NCBI GenBank assembly: GCA_964017195.1
Contig: OZ024895.1
Location: 24,897,875 to 24,961,874 of the forward strand
Origin: Siderastrea radians
Taxonomy: Eukaryota > Cnidaria > Anthozoa > Scleractinia > Rhizangiidae
Length of the DNA stretch: 64,000 bases
Reading direction: 5' to 3'
Shown here: positions 31,585 through 42,869 of the stretch, piece after piece
Numbering within the stretch: the first letter of the stretch is position 1
How the letters are laid out: each line of letters begins with the position of its first letter
Notes under the pieces: generated by a model
What the model was told of the DNA's origin: nothing
The model's input: the letters and a program-made list of their open reading frames with translations, nothing else
Databases searched by the model: none
Made by a program: the position numbers and the translations under genes

Positions 31585-31800
31585 CTGAACAAGATGCAAA
31601 AGAAATATTGTTTCTACCAGGAGCTGTTTGTTGTCCAGGTTTCCATTTGACCGTGATACGGTGTGCTTTGAAGTTCTCAGGGCCATATTTAGATAGCTCC
31701 TCGTTACATTCTTAGGGTGAACCAGTTTCATACGCCAAAAGACCAACACTCTTCAAAATCTGCTCCCTGAATCTGTCTGAACGACCTCATATCTTTTCCC
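31585..31800 (-). pseudogene. Decayed exon of a minus-strand gene
   Basis: Acceptor ACATTTTTCAG and donor TTCAG|GTCAGT bound a 216-nt block. A good-looking frame, REQILKSVGLLAYETGSP then ECNEELSKYGPENFKAHRIT, VKWKPGQQTAPGRNNISFAS, is interrupted by a TAA at its middle and a TGA near the start. The quality of the surrounding frame suggests a recently broken exon. I do not recognise the protein. It lies upstream of the exons at 29.5-30.0 kb on the same strand. Confidence 0.5.
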
Positions 31801-32172
31801 CTGAAAAATGTTATTCAGAATCATTTTTACAAAAAAGGAAAGTTTAAAAGAATTTCACCGAGGGAAAATCAAAAATTTAAGGAAAAAGACGAATTAGTGG
31901 CAAATATCTGTCATCTTTTAGTTGCTTTGTTGCCATGACAACGGCCTATGCCTAAGAAGCAAAACCTGAAAAATGAGGGAAATTATGTTGGTAACCTTAC
32001 TGGTAAAATGTAGGAACGAAGATTGCAAGACAACAGAACTAGGGCTTCTTTTGCAAGTCTTGCGAGTTCGTATAGTCACTTTTGTAGAAACTCTAGGGAG
32101 CCACCTTGAAGCACCATGTGACGTTCTCTTACTTTCCGAAGTCCAAGAGAAGGAAGGACAAGTGAAAATGGC

Positions 32173-32310
32173 GTAGGCTGGTGACTCGCAGATAACAGAA
32201 ATAAATGAAGAAAGGAATGAGCCAGGTCCAACCAAGGAGAACCCAAGTGCAGAGCAGATCTTAGAAAAGATCACAGAGTGTTTCGGGAAAGATGTGGGAA
32301 GGGCATTTCA
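32173..32310 (+). pseudogene. First-exon-like ORF with a stop at codon 3
   Basis: ATGGCGTAG at 32168-32176 is followed in the same frame by AGDSQITEINEERNEPGPTK and ENPSAEQILEKITECFGKDV, GRAFQ, then a CAAG|GTGAGA donor at about 32311. A single G-to-T change would explain the stop, so this may be a broken first exon of an unidentified acidic protein. It starts close to the upstream end of the minus-strand exon at 31800, a divergent arrangement. Confidence 0.4.
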
Positions 32311-32435
32311 AGGTGAGAACAGTTGGCTTCATTTGGCACGAAGAGTAGCATACTCGAGCTATTTTCTGTTCGTCGTACTTAACCTAAACCTAGCGCTGCT
32401 TAATGATAAGGGTAATCTTTTCCCAGTTTTCTTAA

Positions 32436-32763
32436 AGGAGCAGTCTCATCAATTTTTAGTTTTATCCATGGAAGCCTAAAAATAATGGTCCAGTAGTATT
32501 AAAATGGATATTCCAGTACATTGAAACTATACTAAGTATGTCTGGAGAGGGATGACCAGGATGGAAATGGCGTGCGACTTGAAAACTTCTGGCAGATTTT
32601 TCAAGTTTCTGCCTTATGTCTCAGATAAAATATTTAAAAACTAATTTTTTGCTTGTTTTTTTCTTTTGAAAATTCATTTAATATTGTCCCCTTGTGGTCT
32701 AAAAGCAGTTCATGTATGAGCAAGGTACTTTGATATAAATTAATCAAACTTGTGACTGCCCCT
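32436..32763. mobile_element. TTAA-flanked MITE, 328 bp
   Basis: Inverted termini AGGAGCAGTCTCA and, from the other end, AGGGGCAGTCACA, are both flanked by TTAA (32432-32435, 32764-32767). The terminal dinucleotide AG and the TTAA target match the Kolobok-like element at 12894, so it may be a non-autonomous relative. No coding sequence. Confidence 0.8.
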
Positions 32764-32767
32764 TTAA

Positions 32768-34460
32768 GTTGGCAGGTTAAAAAATGGCAAAAATGAAATT
32801 GTACAGGAAATATTTCACCACCGGCTTTCCATTGAACCACACACATGACAAGTCGCATGACCAGTCGCAGTTTAAAGAAAATGGCTGAACTCTGTTACGA
32901 TGATTTTACCGTCCTTTGGTCAAAACATGCCAGATGTTGGATTGTTACCTAGGTTTCTTTCAAAGAAACTTTGCGGCTAAGATTATCAAGTGAAATCTCG
33001 TGGACGTGAGAACCCTCATTACAACTTCAGCCCGATTTAAGTGTGTCATTTTTAAATGGGCTATACCGCTGGATGAAGGCTCAGTTTATTCCTTTGGGTA
33101 TTCTTTTCGGCAGCTAGGGAAAGCGTGTCGGGTAAGTTCGGTCTCATTCGTTTAGAAAAAGGTGAGATCTTTTGGAGGAAGACCTTGACACTCTTCATTG
33201 AACGTCAAAGGACCAAACACAATAGCACAATTAAGTATCCTTGAGCGGCAGAGTTGCGAACATATCCTTTTGTTCTTGAAGTGCGAATAAACTTCAGAGA
33301 ATCGCTGCACACGTTTTATGGATTTAATTTTTTTGGCAAACTGTCATCGACTTTTATTTTCACTTAAAACATTACAGCATTCTGAGAGCTTTAAAAAGAG
33401 ATCTTAAACTAGATGTTTTAGTTACTGTAAGCCGAAATACGTTTTTATTCGCTCAGCGCGGCGGTAATTCGAACTGCGAAGTAATTTATGCGTGTAAACA
33501 CTTCTCTATTAAAGTTGCGCGATGAATCGAAGCGTGACTTCAAAGGTCATACACTTAACAAGATAAATTAAAATTGTTGAGCTGAAAAAAAGAAAAATTT
33601 CCTTCTGTTGAAAGGGAAGTATTGTTTGGGTCACAAACAGAGATTCAAATGAGGTTTTTAATCGCTTTAAGCGAGTCAAGTGGTGGTTTCTTTCCCGCAA
33701 AGTAGACTAATTTACGGTGAGCCGTCTCGCTCAAATGTATATTCTTTTTTAAAAAGCAGAGCAAATAAAACCATGTTGTGTAATATTATTGTGAACACAT
33801 TCTGATCGCTTCGAAAAATATCTTCATGGCATTTACTTTGTTTTGAGGCCACAGAGCATTAATTACGGGCTCTTTAGCGTCACAGAAACATAAACATGAT
33901 CTTGAATACTTTCGTGATTTTGATAACTTGTTTACATGGTTCAAGATATCTTCAACATAAAGCGCGCATTTGAATCAAACTTTAACGAAGAGATCATTGT
34001 TATGATTCAAAAGCAGCACGTTTTCATAAATCGATCTGAGCGAATATTTTAATACATTGCACACCATTCAGCAACAGTTGTAGTTACTAGAAGAATTCGC
34101 TTCTTGAAGGCGCTCGCTAATTTGTGTGCGAATTTTAAAGTAACTTAAACATTTGTAAAAAAATATTTCGTCTGTGATTTGTTGTCTTTTGCTGCCATGA
34201 ATTTTAATTTTACGTTGAGTGACAATAGATCAAGTGGCACAATAGATTTGTTTTATTCCTAGTACCGGTTGAAAACAAAAGAAATACTTCTCACCTACAT
34301 CAAACAATTTGCGCTCGGCAAAATGTGCCGCGTGGTCGGCAAATGCTCGGCATGAATGAGTAATGAGAAAGAACAATAGCTTGAATATATGAATACTTAA
34401 CGACCCCAAAATTTGAGGTACACACTTAAATCGGCGTGAAGTTGTAATGTCAATACAGTG
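32768..34460. other. No gene or repeat recognised
   Basis: AT-rich, with only short frames lacking coding character. I saw no inverted repeats, tandem arrays or splice-site chains that I could defend. Confidence 0.45.
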
Positions 34461-34499
34461 TACGATGGAGATCATTCTCAATTTTACAGCAACTTGATT

Positions 34500-34890
34500 C
34501 TATGCGATAAAACGTGATTCTATAAAAAAACTTAATTCTTTAAAACGTAAACTTGATTCTTTGAAATAAAACTTGATTCTTTGAAACGCAAACTTGATTC
34601 TTTGAAACGCAAACTTGATTTCTGCAAAACGCAAACTTGATTCTTTGAAACGCAAATCTTTCAAAACACAAACTTGATTCCTTGAAACGCAAACTTGATT
34701 ATATGAAGTAAAACTTGATTCTTTGAAATGTAATCTTGATTCTTTGAAACGTAAACTTGATTCTATGAAATAAAACTTGATTCTTTGAAACGCAAACTGG
34801 ATACTTTCAAAACACAAACTTGATTCTTTGAAACGCAAACTTGATTCCCTGAAACTGCAAACTTGATTTCTTGAAAACGCACTTGTTTGT
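34500..34890. repeat. Minisatellite, unit about 21 bp
   Basis: About 18 imperfect copies of AAACTTGATTCTTTGAAACGC, with variant steps (ATGAAATAA, TTTCAAAACAC). Inverted copies occur at 35670-35770 beside the right arm. An open minus-strand frame of 133 codons across it encodes only a SSLRFKE-type repeat and is an artefact of the 21-base period. Confidence 0.9.
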
Positions 34891-35060
34891 TTCAATGTCA
34901 TGGTTATTTTTAAGCAGAGTGGGGACTTGTTTCAATGTCACGGTTATTTTTAAGCGGAGTGGGGACTCGAGAGATGGGGAGCGGGGAATGGGGAATCTTT
35001 AAAATGGGAATTTTAAAGCGGGTATCTTTAAAATGGGGAGTCTTTAAAAGCGGGAATCTT
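34875..35060 (+). repeat. Two-copy 46-bp direct repeat plus G-rich simple sequence
   Basis: CTTGTTTGTTTCAATGTCA-type sequence with GGTTATTTTTAAGC.GAGTGG is repeated directly (34880 and 34926). It is followed by a GGGGA/AATCTTTAAAA-rich tract to 35060. Inside the TA-flanked element. Confidence 0.7.
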
Positions 35061-35807
35061 CATCTCTAAACAATTTTTTATAATTAGTCTCACTTAAAAG
35101 CTAACATACGTAGGTCTCTTGAAACGAATTATAAATAAACTTAACGAAACGCTGTAATAACAATTTCCCTTTTTACATGATCCCATAATGCTACAAGTAA
35201 AATTCGCTGGCATCTCATGGTCCTCGTGTAGATGATTGTTTGATATCAAAGTTTGATATGTCATTTGAAAGCTTAGAGATTATGGATTTCTCTAAACGAA
35301 ATGTATTTTTAGCTAAAGAAATGCTATAAACGACGAAAGTGAGCTGCTTTTACTCGATCAGCATCTGGGTGACTGGCTGCAACCAGATAACATAACAGAT
35401 ACATTCGCAAGCCAGTACTGAAGCAACGGTTTTGAAAATAAACACACCAACAACTCAAGTGACGTTCGTAATAAAAGCATTCTTGTCCGACTTTCTCATT
35501 GAAGAACGTCACTTTGAGTGGCTTAATTCACGAGCATCATGCCTTCTTGAATCTACGCACCAAAAATTCGGCAAAAATACAATTGCGAGAACGAAATTTA
35601 ACCCTTTGCTTCAACTGCGTGACAACCTCAGATATTGATACCGATTTCATCTATCTTACTGTGAAGTTTTCATAGAATCAAGTTTACGTTTCAAAGAATG
35701 AAGTTTTTGGAAAGTTTTATTTCATAGAATCAAGTTTACGTTTCAAAGAATCAAGATTTATCCTATCGAATCAAGTTGCTGTAAAATTGTGAATGATCTC
35801 CATCGTA

Positions 35808-36680
35808 TCTGTCAAGCCTTAAAGACTGGATCTTACCATCGGCCATGGGTGCAATACAGTATTGATGGATCACGCAATATGATGCTTCTGAGAACTTAAG
35901 AAACGAATGTTACGTATCATTCACAAGTCATCGCTTGACAGATTTTGTCGAATCAATAAGATATTTGATTCTTAAATCTCACTGCAAATAACACAACTTC
36001 GCACTAAGACACCATGGCATAAGCTATTTTGGTCTCTTCTGCTCCAGGCATTCACAGAGTGGGGAGTGAAAGAAAAATAAAGCTTGTGCTTTTAAAATTA
36101 GCGCGAATTAAAACAGGAGTAGAAAAAAAGCATGAGGAAGATTAGAGCGAGTTTGTTATTCGCTATTCGGTTATCGGCTGCGATCAGGTGCATTTTTTTT
36201 TTCGCGAGTGAGCGGTCGTAGGTTATTTTTCCTCATGTTATTGAGCGAGATGCCATTGATCGCGGCGGCATTCTCCCTAGTTAGACGGCCATCATCTAAC
36301 TCAGGGACAAACAAACATTTACCATATTTTTACTGCTGTCCGACCGGCTAGCGGGAAAATAGGAAGGGATCGATGGGTACTACAGCTTTCATTCATCTAG
36401 CTTGTAAATAAACGTCAGAACGATGTACATGGTGTGACGCATGGTGTCTGTTTCTTGTGAGCCTACATTTACTGGCATGCGGATAACTCTTTATTCACAT
36501 GCGCAAGCGCCATTTTGAATATTTAACTAAAATATGGCTCATAGACGTAAAAATACAACCATCTCGACAATGGAAATAATTGGATTTATCTTTATCTGGA
36601 ATTAGTCTGGCAAAAGGGCGCCACGTTTGAAAATATATAGCAGCATTTATCATAGGAAACATTGTCAGTGGGTTCTGGAG
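35808..36680. other. No gene recognised
   Basis: No ORF with coding character and no repeat that I can define. Confidence 0.4.
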
Positions 36681-36683
36681 AGA

Positions 36684-37777
36684 ATGGAGAGCAGCAGTGG
36701 TGGTGATTCCGGTGAAACGTGCGGCGATAGGCTTTTTCACAGAGTGTTGTCTGCCTCTTTAGACCCAAAGAAGTTGTGGTTTGCGGTAAATTCGACTTTG
36801 TGCGGTGGCAAACCTTCTAGGTTTTGTTCTTAAGGTTACACTCAAGTATTTACTGACGAATACCGTCAAATAGAATTCAATGGTCTGTTTGGAGACAACG
36901 GAGTTCCCGCCTCCGCGAGTTGGTTCTCGTCCTCCGGTCGACGAACAGAAAAGGTGTACCAGTTTTTTGCATCAGATTTTGGCCTTGTCCTTGGAATTCT
37001 CCACCAAAAGTCGCTGGACAAACTGCCGTTTATTCATTCAGATGAATTTCGAATGATCGTGGCATGGATCAACGCGTTACATCTTTCTGCAAGTTTCCCG
37101 CCAACTCCACCGAGCACCCCGAGTTCGCCAAAACCAACTTGCACGGCATTTCTTCGTCAACAACACCAAGACACCTTGCTAGTTCCACCAAGCACCCCAG
37201 GTCTTTCAAAACCAAATTGCACGCCGTTTTTTGTCAGCAACACCAAGACGTCTCGCCAAAATCTGAGAAGCAGAAAAGTTTTCCGCCAACTCAGCGAGAA
37301 CCCCGAGTCCGCCAAAACCAACTAGCGCGCCATTTGCTCAACAACAACTTCAAGACATCACGCCAAAATCCGAGAAGAGGCACAGGACCCTGGAAGAGCT
37401 CAAGGCCAATGAAGAACTTTCCCCTGCCTTCAAGAAAAAGAAAATACGGGTGACGTTAAAGGAGATGATGAAGGAGATAACCGAACTGTGTGAAAGGAAT
37501 GGTGAATCGCTAAGCACTGTCCTGGGAGAGTGCTGTTGCCTTACAGGAAAAGCTGGTCTCGAAGCTCGGGAAATCTTTACAAGGGTTTTCGATTCCTTAG
37601 TCCAGGAAAAAGGTATTTGGGTTGCTTTCTCAAAGCTACTTTCGGAAGAGGTTTGGGACGAGAGTCCAATCTATGAGAGTGTCAGACTGGGTTTATCTGC
37701 TGTTCAAACTGAAGTTAAGGATTTCGGACAGTGCCTGGCGGGACTTGACAAACCCAACAAAACTAGGATGGACAGGG
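36684..37777 (+). pseudogene. Long first-exon-like ORF of an unidentified multicopy protein, frameshifted
   Basis: ATG 36684 opens MESSSGGDSGETCGDRLFHR and continues to a stop at 36833. After one frame change coding resumes: GLFGDNGVPASASWFSSSGR, FASDFGLVLGILHQKSLDKL, then a Pro/Ser/Thr-rich linker with repeats of PPSTPS/PPSTPG (37110-37200). After another change comes TLKEMMKEITELCERNGESL, VLGECCCLTGKAGLEAREIF and SKLLSEEVWDE, and in a last frame VSDWVYLLFKLKLRISDSAW. A donor GGG|GTAAGT ends it at 37777. The alternation of good frames implies at least three frameshifts. I suspect a TE-related cnidarian family, but the function is unknown. A CACTA-type element begins 30 bp into the intron. 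Confidence 0.5.
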
Positions 37778-37809
37778 GTAAGTTGTACTTTGATATTTTG
37801 TAAGTTACA

Positions 37810-38270
37810 CTAGGTGAAATGCCAAATTTAAGTAGAGTTTAAGCAATACTAAACGGGCATTAAATCTAAAGATCAATTTAATGTAGGTTTAGGCGACGTA
37901 AATATGACTTAAACAAGACTTCATATTTAAGTATTGTTTAAGATGTTCCAAAATGCATGTTAAATTTGTTTCATGATTTAAGCTACGTTTAATAAATGTT
38001 TAATGAATATTAAATAACGTGAAAGATTTACCCTTAGTTTAAGAAGACTTAAACACGACATTAAATCTGTTAGAAGATTTAGGCAAATTTAGGTTCACCT
38101 TAAATTACATTAAATCAGATAAAAGATTTAAGGCTATTTTAAGCCACATTAAAAGTAACACGAAATCTCTCACAGGATTTAAACTTACTTTACAACAACA
38201 TGAAATCAATGTAGAGGTGTAGGATTGTTTTAAGTCTAGGTAAACATAGCATTAATTAACCCTTTCACTG
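37810..38270. repeat. Left subterminal repeat region of the CACTA-like element
   Basis: Dense, irregularly spaced copies of TTTAAG, CTTAAAC, GATTTAAG and TTAAATC in both orientations. In CACTA elements such subterminal motifs bind the transposase. Confidence 0.65.
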
Positions 38271-38849
38271 CTCATTTTTTGCCGTTAAGCAGTTTTTTGA
38301 GTGCTGTATGTTGCCAAACGCCATTAAACTTTGCTACAAAAACGTTTCTTTACAATTAAGCTAGATTTTAAACCAGACTCTGTTGAAAATTGTAAAATAT
38401 TTTGTTTTAGCACGTGCGCATAGGCCAAAAATTGGACTTTTTTTGCAGATTCATTCCCAATTTTTTCTTGCTTCTTGTCCTTCCCTTTTTCTCCCCCTTT
38501 CTTTTTTTTTTTATCTTCTACGTTTTATCCCCTTCCTATCCACTGGAAAAGTTTTGGCCTCAACCCTTCAAAAAACCTGGAAAGGGAACGTTGATCAACT
38601 AGAGGTGACTTGGCCTATTTTACCACCAATTTCCAATCTTAAGTTCCCATTAAACAAACACAGCATGAATTCATGGATTTACGAATGTTTATATCACGCG
38701 TAAATATACGTAAATAAAAGGCCTTTTCTTTACGCATTGGTTCTATGGTGCGTAAAGACGCGTAAATTCACAGAACGCACGAAGGCTGCGTAAAGGGCAA
38801 TAAAGATACGTAAAGCACAAAAATGAAGATGGGTGTTACTAGCGGTTAT

Positions 38850-39290
38850 TACTTGTGAAAATAGAGAGCGAAATGAAATTTTTACGTGTCATCATTCATT
38901 CAAGATTTTCCCGCTGTATTTTGTCTGGCTTTGCTGTCAATACATCACAGCTCTTTAACGCCTTTCAGCGAATCTCTACTCACTGTTATTTATGCCTTTT
39001 ACGATTCTATAGCCTTCTTTACGCGCGATACATTTTCTCATTGACAGGTTATTGTTTGCAGAAGACAGGCAAATATGAAATATAAGGTGATTTTCCCGTT
39101 GTGTTTTGAACGGCTTTGCTGAATAAATTTTACGCCTCTTTTCAGCCCATTACGCATCCTTAAGCACCGTTCTTTTCGCTCTTTATGATTTTTTACCCTT
39201 GATTACGCGCAAATTTTCCATCAATTTACAGATTATTAATATACAGAGAGAAATGAAATATCTGTGTCCATGACAACTGTCATGACATTT
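38850..39290 (+). repeat. Tandem duplication, period about 185 bp
   Basis: GAAATGAAAT..., ATTTTCCCGCTGT and GGCTTTGCTG words recur (38872/39075/39251; 38906/39090). The copies have diverged, but order and spacing are kept. GCGTAAA/TTTACGC words are frequent in the flanking 38700-38830 stretch. Confidence 0.6.
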
Positions 39291-39960
39291 AATAAAATCA
39301 TGACGGAAAGTGACTTGTCAGAGAGAAGTTAGCAAAAACTCATGCATTGGGCTGTTGATTTGCCACACTTTTAATCATGTTATTTTACTAGTAATGACTG
39401 AAGGAATGTTAATCTCATCGTAAGGCAGTTGATGATCGATCTGATAACAGAAAGCTTCTTAGTGTAGTCTTCAATTCATCTTTTCTCGTAACATTTCACC
39501 CTCCGGCGAAATTAAAACACTGGTTTCTTGCTTAACTTCGTCAAAAAGAAAAAAATTGGGTGAAAAAGAAAAAAAGTTGGGTGGAAACTGTTGTAGAATA
39601 AATTTGCTGGAAGTAGTTGTCTCCCCAAAGCGCAGCTCTAAGGGAACTGGAAACGAGATGAGGCGGCGGATTTGATCAGCGGTTTCCGTGCTGGCGTCAG
39701 GCGCTACTTCCTGGCGTCCATTTTGAAATGACACGAAAGTGTGATATTTCTTCAACGTCTTTGAAGGGTAAAAACGAGAATTTGCTCCATTTGTTATCTG
39801 GAATAGTGCTATTTTGTAAATACTAGTGATATGTGAACCGCTGGTGAACCTTTTAAGCTTCGTAGAGAGTTTTAAAACCACCTCTATCGCGCACAAATGC
39901 AAAATCGTCGTGAATCGTGGATTTAAACTGGCGGGATATTTGAACTTGAAGCACGCTTCG

Positions 39961-40038
39961 ATGAGGCTTGTGAAGCTAAGTTTTCTTCTCCTATTCTGGA
40001 TTGGATCTCTCCATTCACGGAAATACAGAAAACAGAGG
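39961..40038 (+). CDS. Candidate first exon encoding a signal peptide
   Basis: ATG 39961 begins MRLVKLSFLLLFWIGSLHSR, a textbook signal peptide (basic n-region, Leu/Phe-rich core, small residues before the likely cleavage site). It ends at a consensus donor, CAGAG|GTAAGC. I found no convincing downstream exon on plus within the next few kb. If real, the CACTA-like element carries, or landed around, a secreted-protein gene. A chance hydrophobic frame is possible. Confidence 0.35.
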
Positions 40039-41519
40039 TAAGCCGTCTTTCTTTTAGTCTCCATGCAGATGATGTGCAGTAACTTATAATGTAGGTTTTC
40101 AGTATTGTTTGCGAACACGTGCACTCAAAGAGGACCGACATTGTAAGTTTTTTACTAAGAAAAATATTGGAAATTACATTTTGTAGTTTAGTTTTTGACA
40201 GCGGATTGCCTTCATCAAATGTACTTTGTTGAAAATTTGACTGTTAGAGAAAGGTTTGCCAATAAATATAGGGGCTGATAACATGAGCAAGGAATTATAT
40301 TTCGAATTTACTAAAAGTGAGGTAGTTTATGTTGGGCCTCCTGTGAACAGACTTGCCAGGATCTTGGCAGATCAAGCCATCCCTGTTAACGAGGCCTGGC
40401 CTGGTTAGCAGGGCTAAACAGGGTATATGGCAATACCAAATCATCCCTATTAACATGGAATATTGTGAAGGGTATTTACACCTGAGTTCAATATTAAAAT
40501 AAAATCAGTTCAATGGTTTTGTTTGGTCCTTGTGGCTCTAAATGGTGCATTTTATACAGTTTGAAGGGTTTTGCAAATCATTCTACTGTACGTAATAAGA
40601 TAAAAACAAGGAAGGAACACTGTATTTTAAACTGGCGCAGAAATTCTCATCACTCAGCTTCTAAACTACAAAGGCAAGCTCAGTGGTTAAAGATTCTTCT
40701 TGTACCATTCAATGGTACATTTGTCAAAAACTTGTGACATGAGCTGCCAAGTATGTTTATTTTAAACTTCAAGGTAAGCATTCTTTGCAATATTTCATGT
40801 TGACAGGGACATTTCAATAATATCCAGGGCTATATATTACATTTTGAAACTACCTACTACTGGCCACATAGTTTGTGGGGGAAGCCTGTGGACTGTTAAA
40901 CATACCAAAAGTAAAATTGGGCCAAGCAATTATATGGGAAAATCTCAGCCCAGCTTGCCAGGATTCCAATAATGTGATGCCAGAATCCCTGCTAGCCAGG
41001 CTGAAAGCTTTCCATGTAAACTGTGTTAACTAGGCCAGGGTGACTTGCATCATGTACATGGAATACGAGGCTGAAGAGTCATCTTGGCCTGAATGAGCCT
41101 GGCTAATTATGGGCCAGCCCAGCGCATGTAATTGGCCCTAAATATTGGGTTTTCAAAGAAAAGAAATAGTATTATTGAAAGTACAGGCGTACCAGATGAG
41201 CAAACATCCCAAATTTGCCAAAAAGGTTACCAGTTTACATGTACTTTTGTGTTTCACCCTTTTCTTGTTTGTATTCCTGTTGTTGCAGTCTTATCAGCCC
41301 TAACTCAAACATTAAACCAGTAACTTAAATACAACTTAATACATCACCTGGAAACAGCATGCCCTGAGGGCTACTCTTTCAAGAGGAAAAAATGATTGTA
41401 TATGTTGGACATCTTGCTCCATAATGTCAAGTCACACCCTGCAGAGTCACTCCCTCACAACATTTAACATCAATAATTTGTATGAACATAGATTATGTGC
41501 ATTTACTGCTGTTGTGTTT

Positions 41520-42510
41520 TATTATATAGGCAAGAGTGTTTTAGTGGAAAATAGACCACTCATGAAGTTCATACGAAACTATATCCGGGACTTGAGTGGG
41601 GTATTTTCCATATCCTCACTAGTGGGGATATCGATGATGTCATTTCCATTTGCACAGTTGTTTGTGCAAAAACACTCTTGTCCATGTAATAAAAAGAAAA
41701 TTACACAGTGGCTTGAAGATATAAAGTTTATTTTTTCATAGTAAAAACAATATTTTACTCACTCGCTGCGCTCGCTTGTAAAATATTGTTTTTACCACTC
41801 CAAAATACAATTCATATCTTCGTGCTGCCATGTAATATCCTCTATTTATTATATAGACAAGAGTGTTTTAGTAGAAAATAGACCACTCGTAAAGTTCATT
41901 TGAAACTACATCTGGGACTCGAGTGGCGTATTTTCCATATCCTCACTAGTGAGGATATCGATGACGTCATTTCCCACTCTTACACTGTTGTTTGTGCAAA
42001 ACTACTCTTGTCTATATAAGAAAAAGAAAATTACATGGTGGCTTGAGGATATGAATTTTATTTTCTCGTGGTAAAAATCAATAGTTTACTCACTCACTGC
42101 GCTCTTTCGTAAAATATTGTTTTTACCACTAGAAAATAAAATTCATATCTTCGCGGCGCCGTGTAATATCCTCTATTTATTATATAGACAAGAGTGTTTT
42201 AGTGGAAAATAGACCACTCTTAAAGTTTATACGAAACTACATCCGGGACTCGAGTGGCGTATTTTCCATATCCTCACTAGTGAGGATATCGATGACGTCG
42301 TTTCCCTCTTTCACACTGTTGTTTGTGCAAAACTACTCTTGTCTATATAATAAAAAGAAAATTACACGGTGGCTTGAAGATATGAATTTTATTTTCTCGT
42401 GGTAAAAAACAGCATTTTACTCACTTGCCGCACTCGTTCATAAAATATTGTTTTTACCACTTGAAAATAAAATTCATATCTTGGCGCCGCCGTCTAATAT
42501 TCTCTATAAT
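41520..42510 (+). repeat. Three tandem 327-331 bp units, each with a long palindrome
   Basis: Units start at CAAGAGTGTTTTAGTGGAAA near 41531, 41858 and 42189. Each has two symmetric parts: CACTAGTGAGGATATC in the first half, and a hairpin in the second half. The hairpin arms (GATATGAATTTTATTTTCTC and GTGGTAAAAACAATATTTTA with their complements) surround a CTCGCTGCGCTCG centre at about 41774, 42100 and 42437. Open frames across the units differ between copies and look accidental. Confidence 0.85.
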
Positions 42511-42526
42511 TATATTATCAAAGCCT

Positions 42527-42835
42527 GGGGGTACTTGGGTCAATTTTTGCTGGGTATGTGCTGCTGGCCTCTCCGGACCCCTACCCCATTATAGTCTATT
42601 CTCTAGCCAATTATAGACCCCATGTTAGTCACTTTTAGGGAAATATACCCCAAATCCCTACTTGCCGGAATTTACTTACCCCTGAAATCCCGCAAATGTG
42701 TGACCCCATTCTAGTAACTCTACTGGCTCCTATTGAAAATGCAACCCCATTATAATCAATCCAGTCGTGAAAATGCGACCCCATCCAGCAGCACATCCCC
42801 ATTAGCCTATTACTAGAAGTACCCCCCCCCCCTCG
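42527..42835. mobile_element. MITE-like element with G-rich inverted ends
   Basis: The left end GGGGGTACTTGGGTCA...ATGTGCTGCTGG and the right end, inverted, GGGGGTACTTCTAGTA...ATGTGCTGCTGG share about 25 of 40 positions. The interior repeats ACCCCATT(A/C)TA words. Similar GGGGGTACT-ended repeats are common in marine invertebrates. The right side includes a C13 run. Confidence 0.65.
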
Positions 42836-42869
42836 TATCAAAGTTTTTAAATTAACAGTGCATTCCATA

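Larger units (their letters stand above)
34463..35805. mobile_element. 1.34 kb TA-flanked DNA element with 40-base inverted ends and internal minisatellite
   Basis: The left end, CGATGGAGATCATTCTCAAT, continues as TTTACAGCAACTTGATTC. The right end read inverted, CGATGGAGATCATTCACAAT, continues identically. About 40 bases match with one or two differences, and both outer flanks are TA (34461-34462, 35806-35807), as in Tc1/mariner-type insertion. The interior contains the 21-base minisatellite next to the left arm and, near the right arm, inverted copies of the same unit. No transposase, so it is non-autonomous. Confidence 0.8.

Noticed and set aside
34500..34890. Possible CRISPR array
   Set aside because: Repeat units are contiguous with no unique spacers, in an animal genome; it is a minisatellite.
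34500..34901. 133-codon minus-strand ORF of SSLRFKE-type repeats
   Set aside because: It is the translation of a 21-base minisatellite, whose period is a multiple of three; no gene context.
39471..40124. 217-codon minus-strand ORF
   Set aside because: No domain, Phe/Lys-rich composition as expected from AT-rich DNA, and it overlaps the better supported plus-strand signal-peptide exon.
41424..42405. ORFs VENRPL.KFIRNYIRD repeated at 41.5 and 42.2 kb as a protein family
   Set aside because: They are frames across the tandem palindromic units; the middle unit does not keep the frame, so similarity reflects the DNA repeat.
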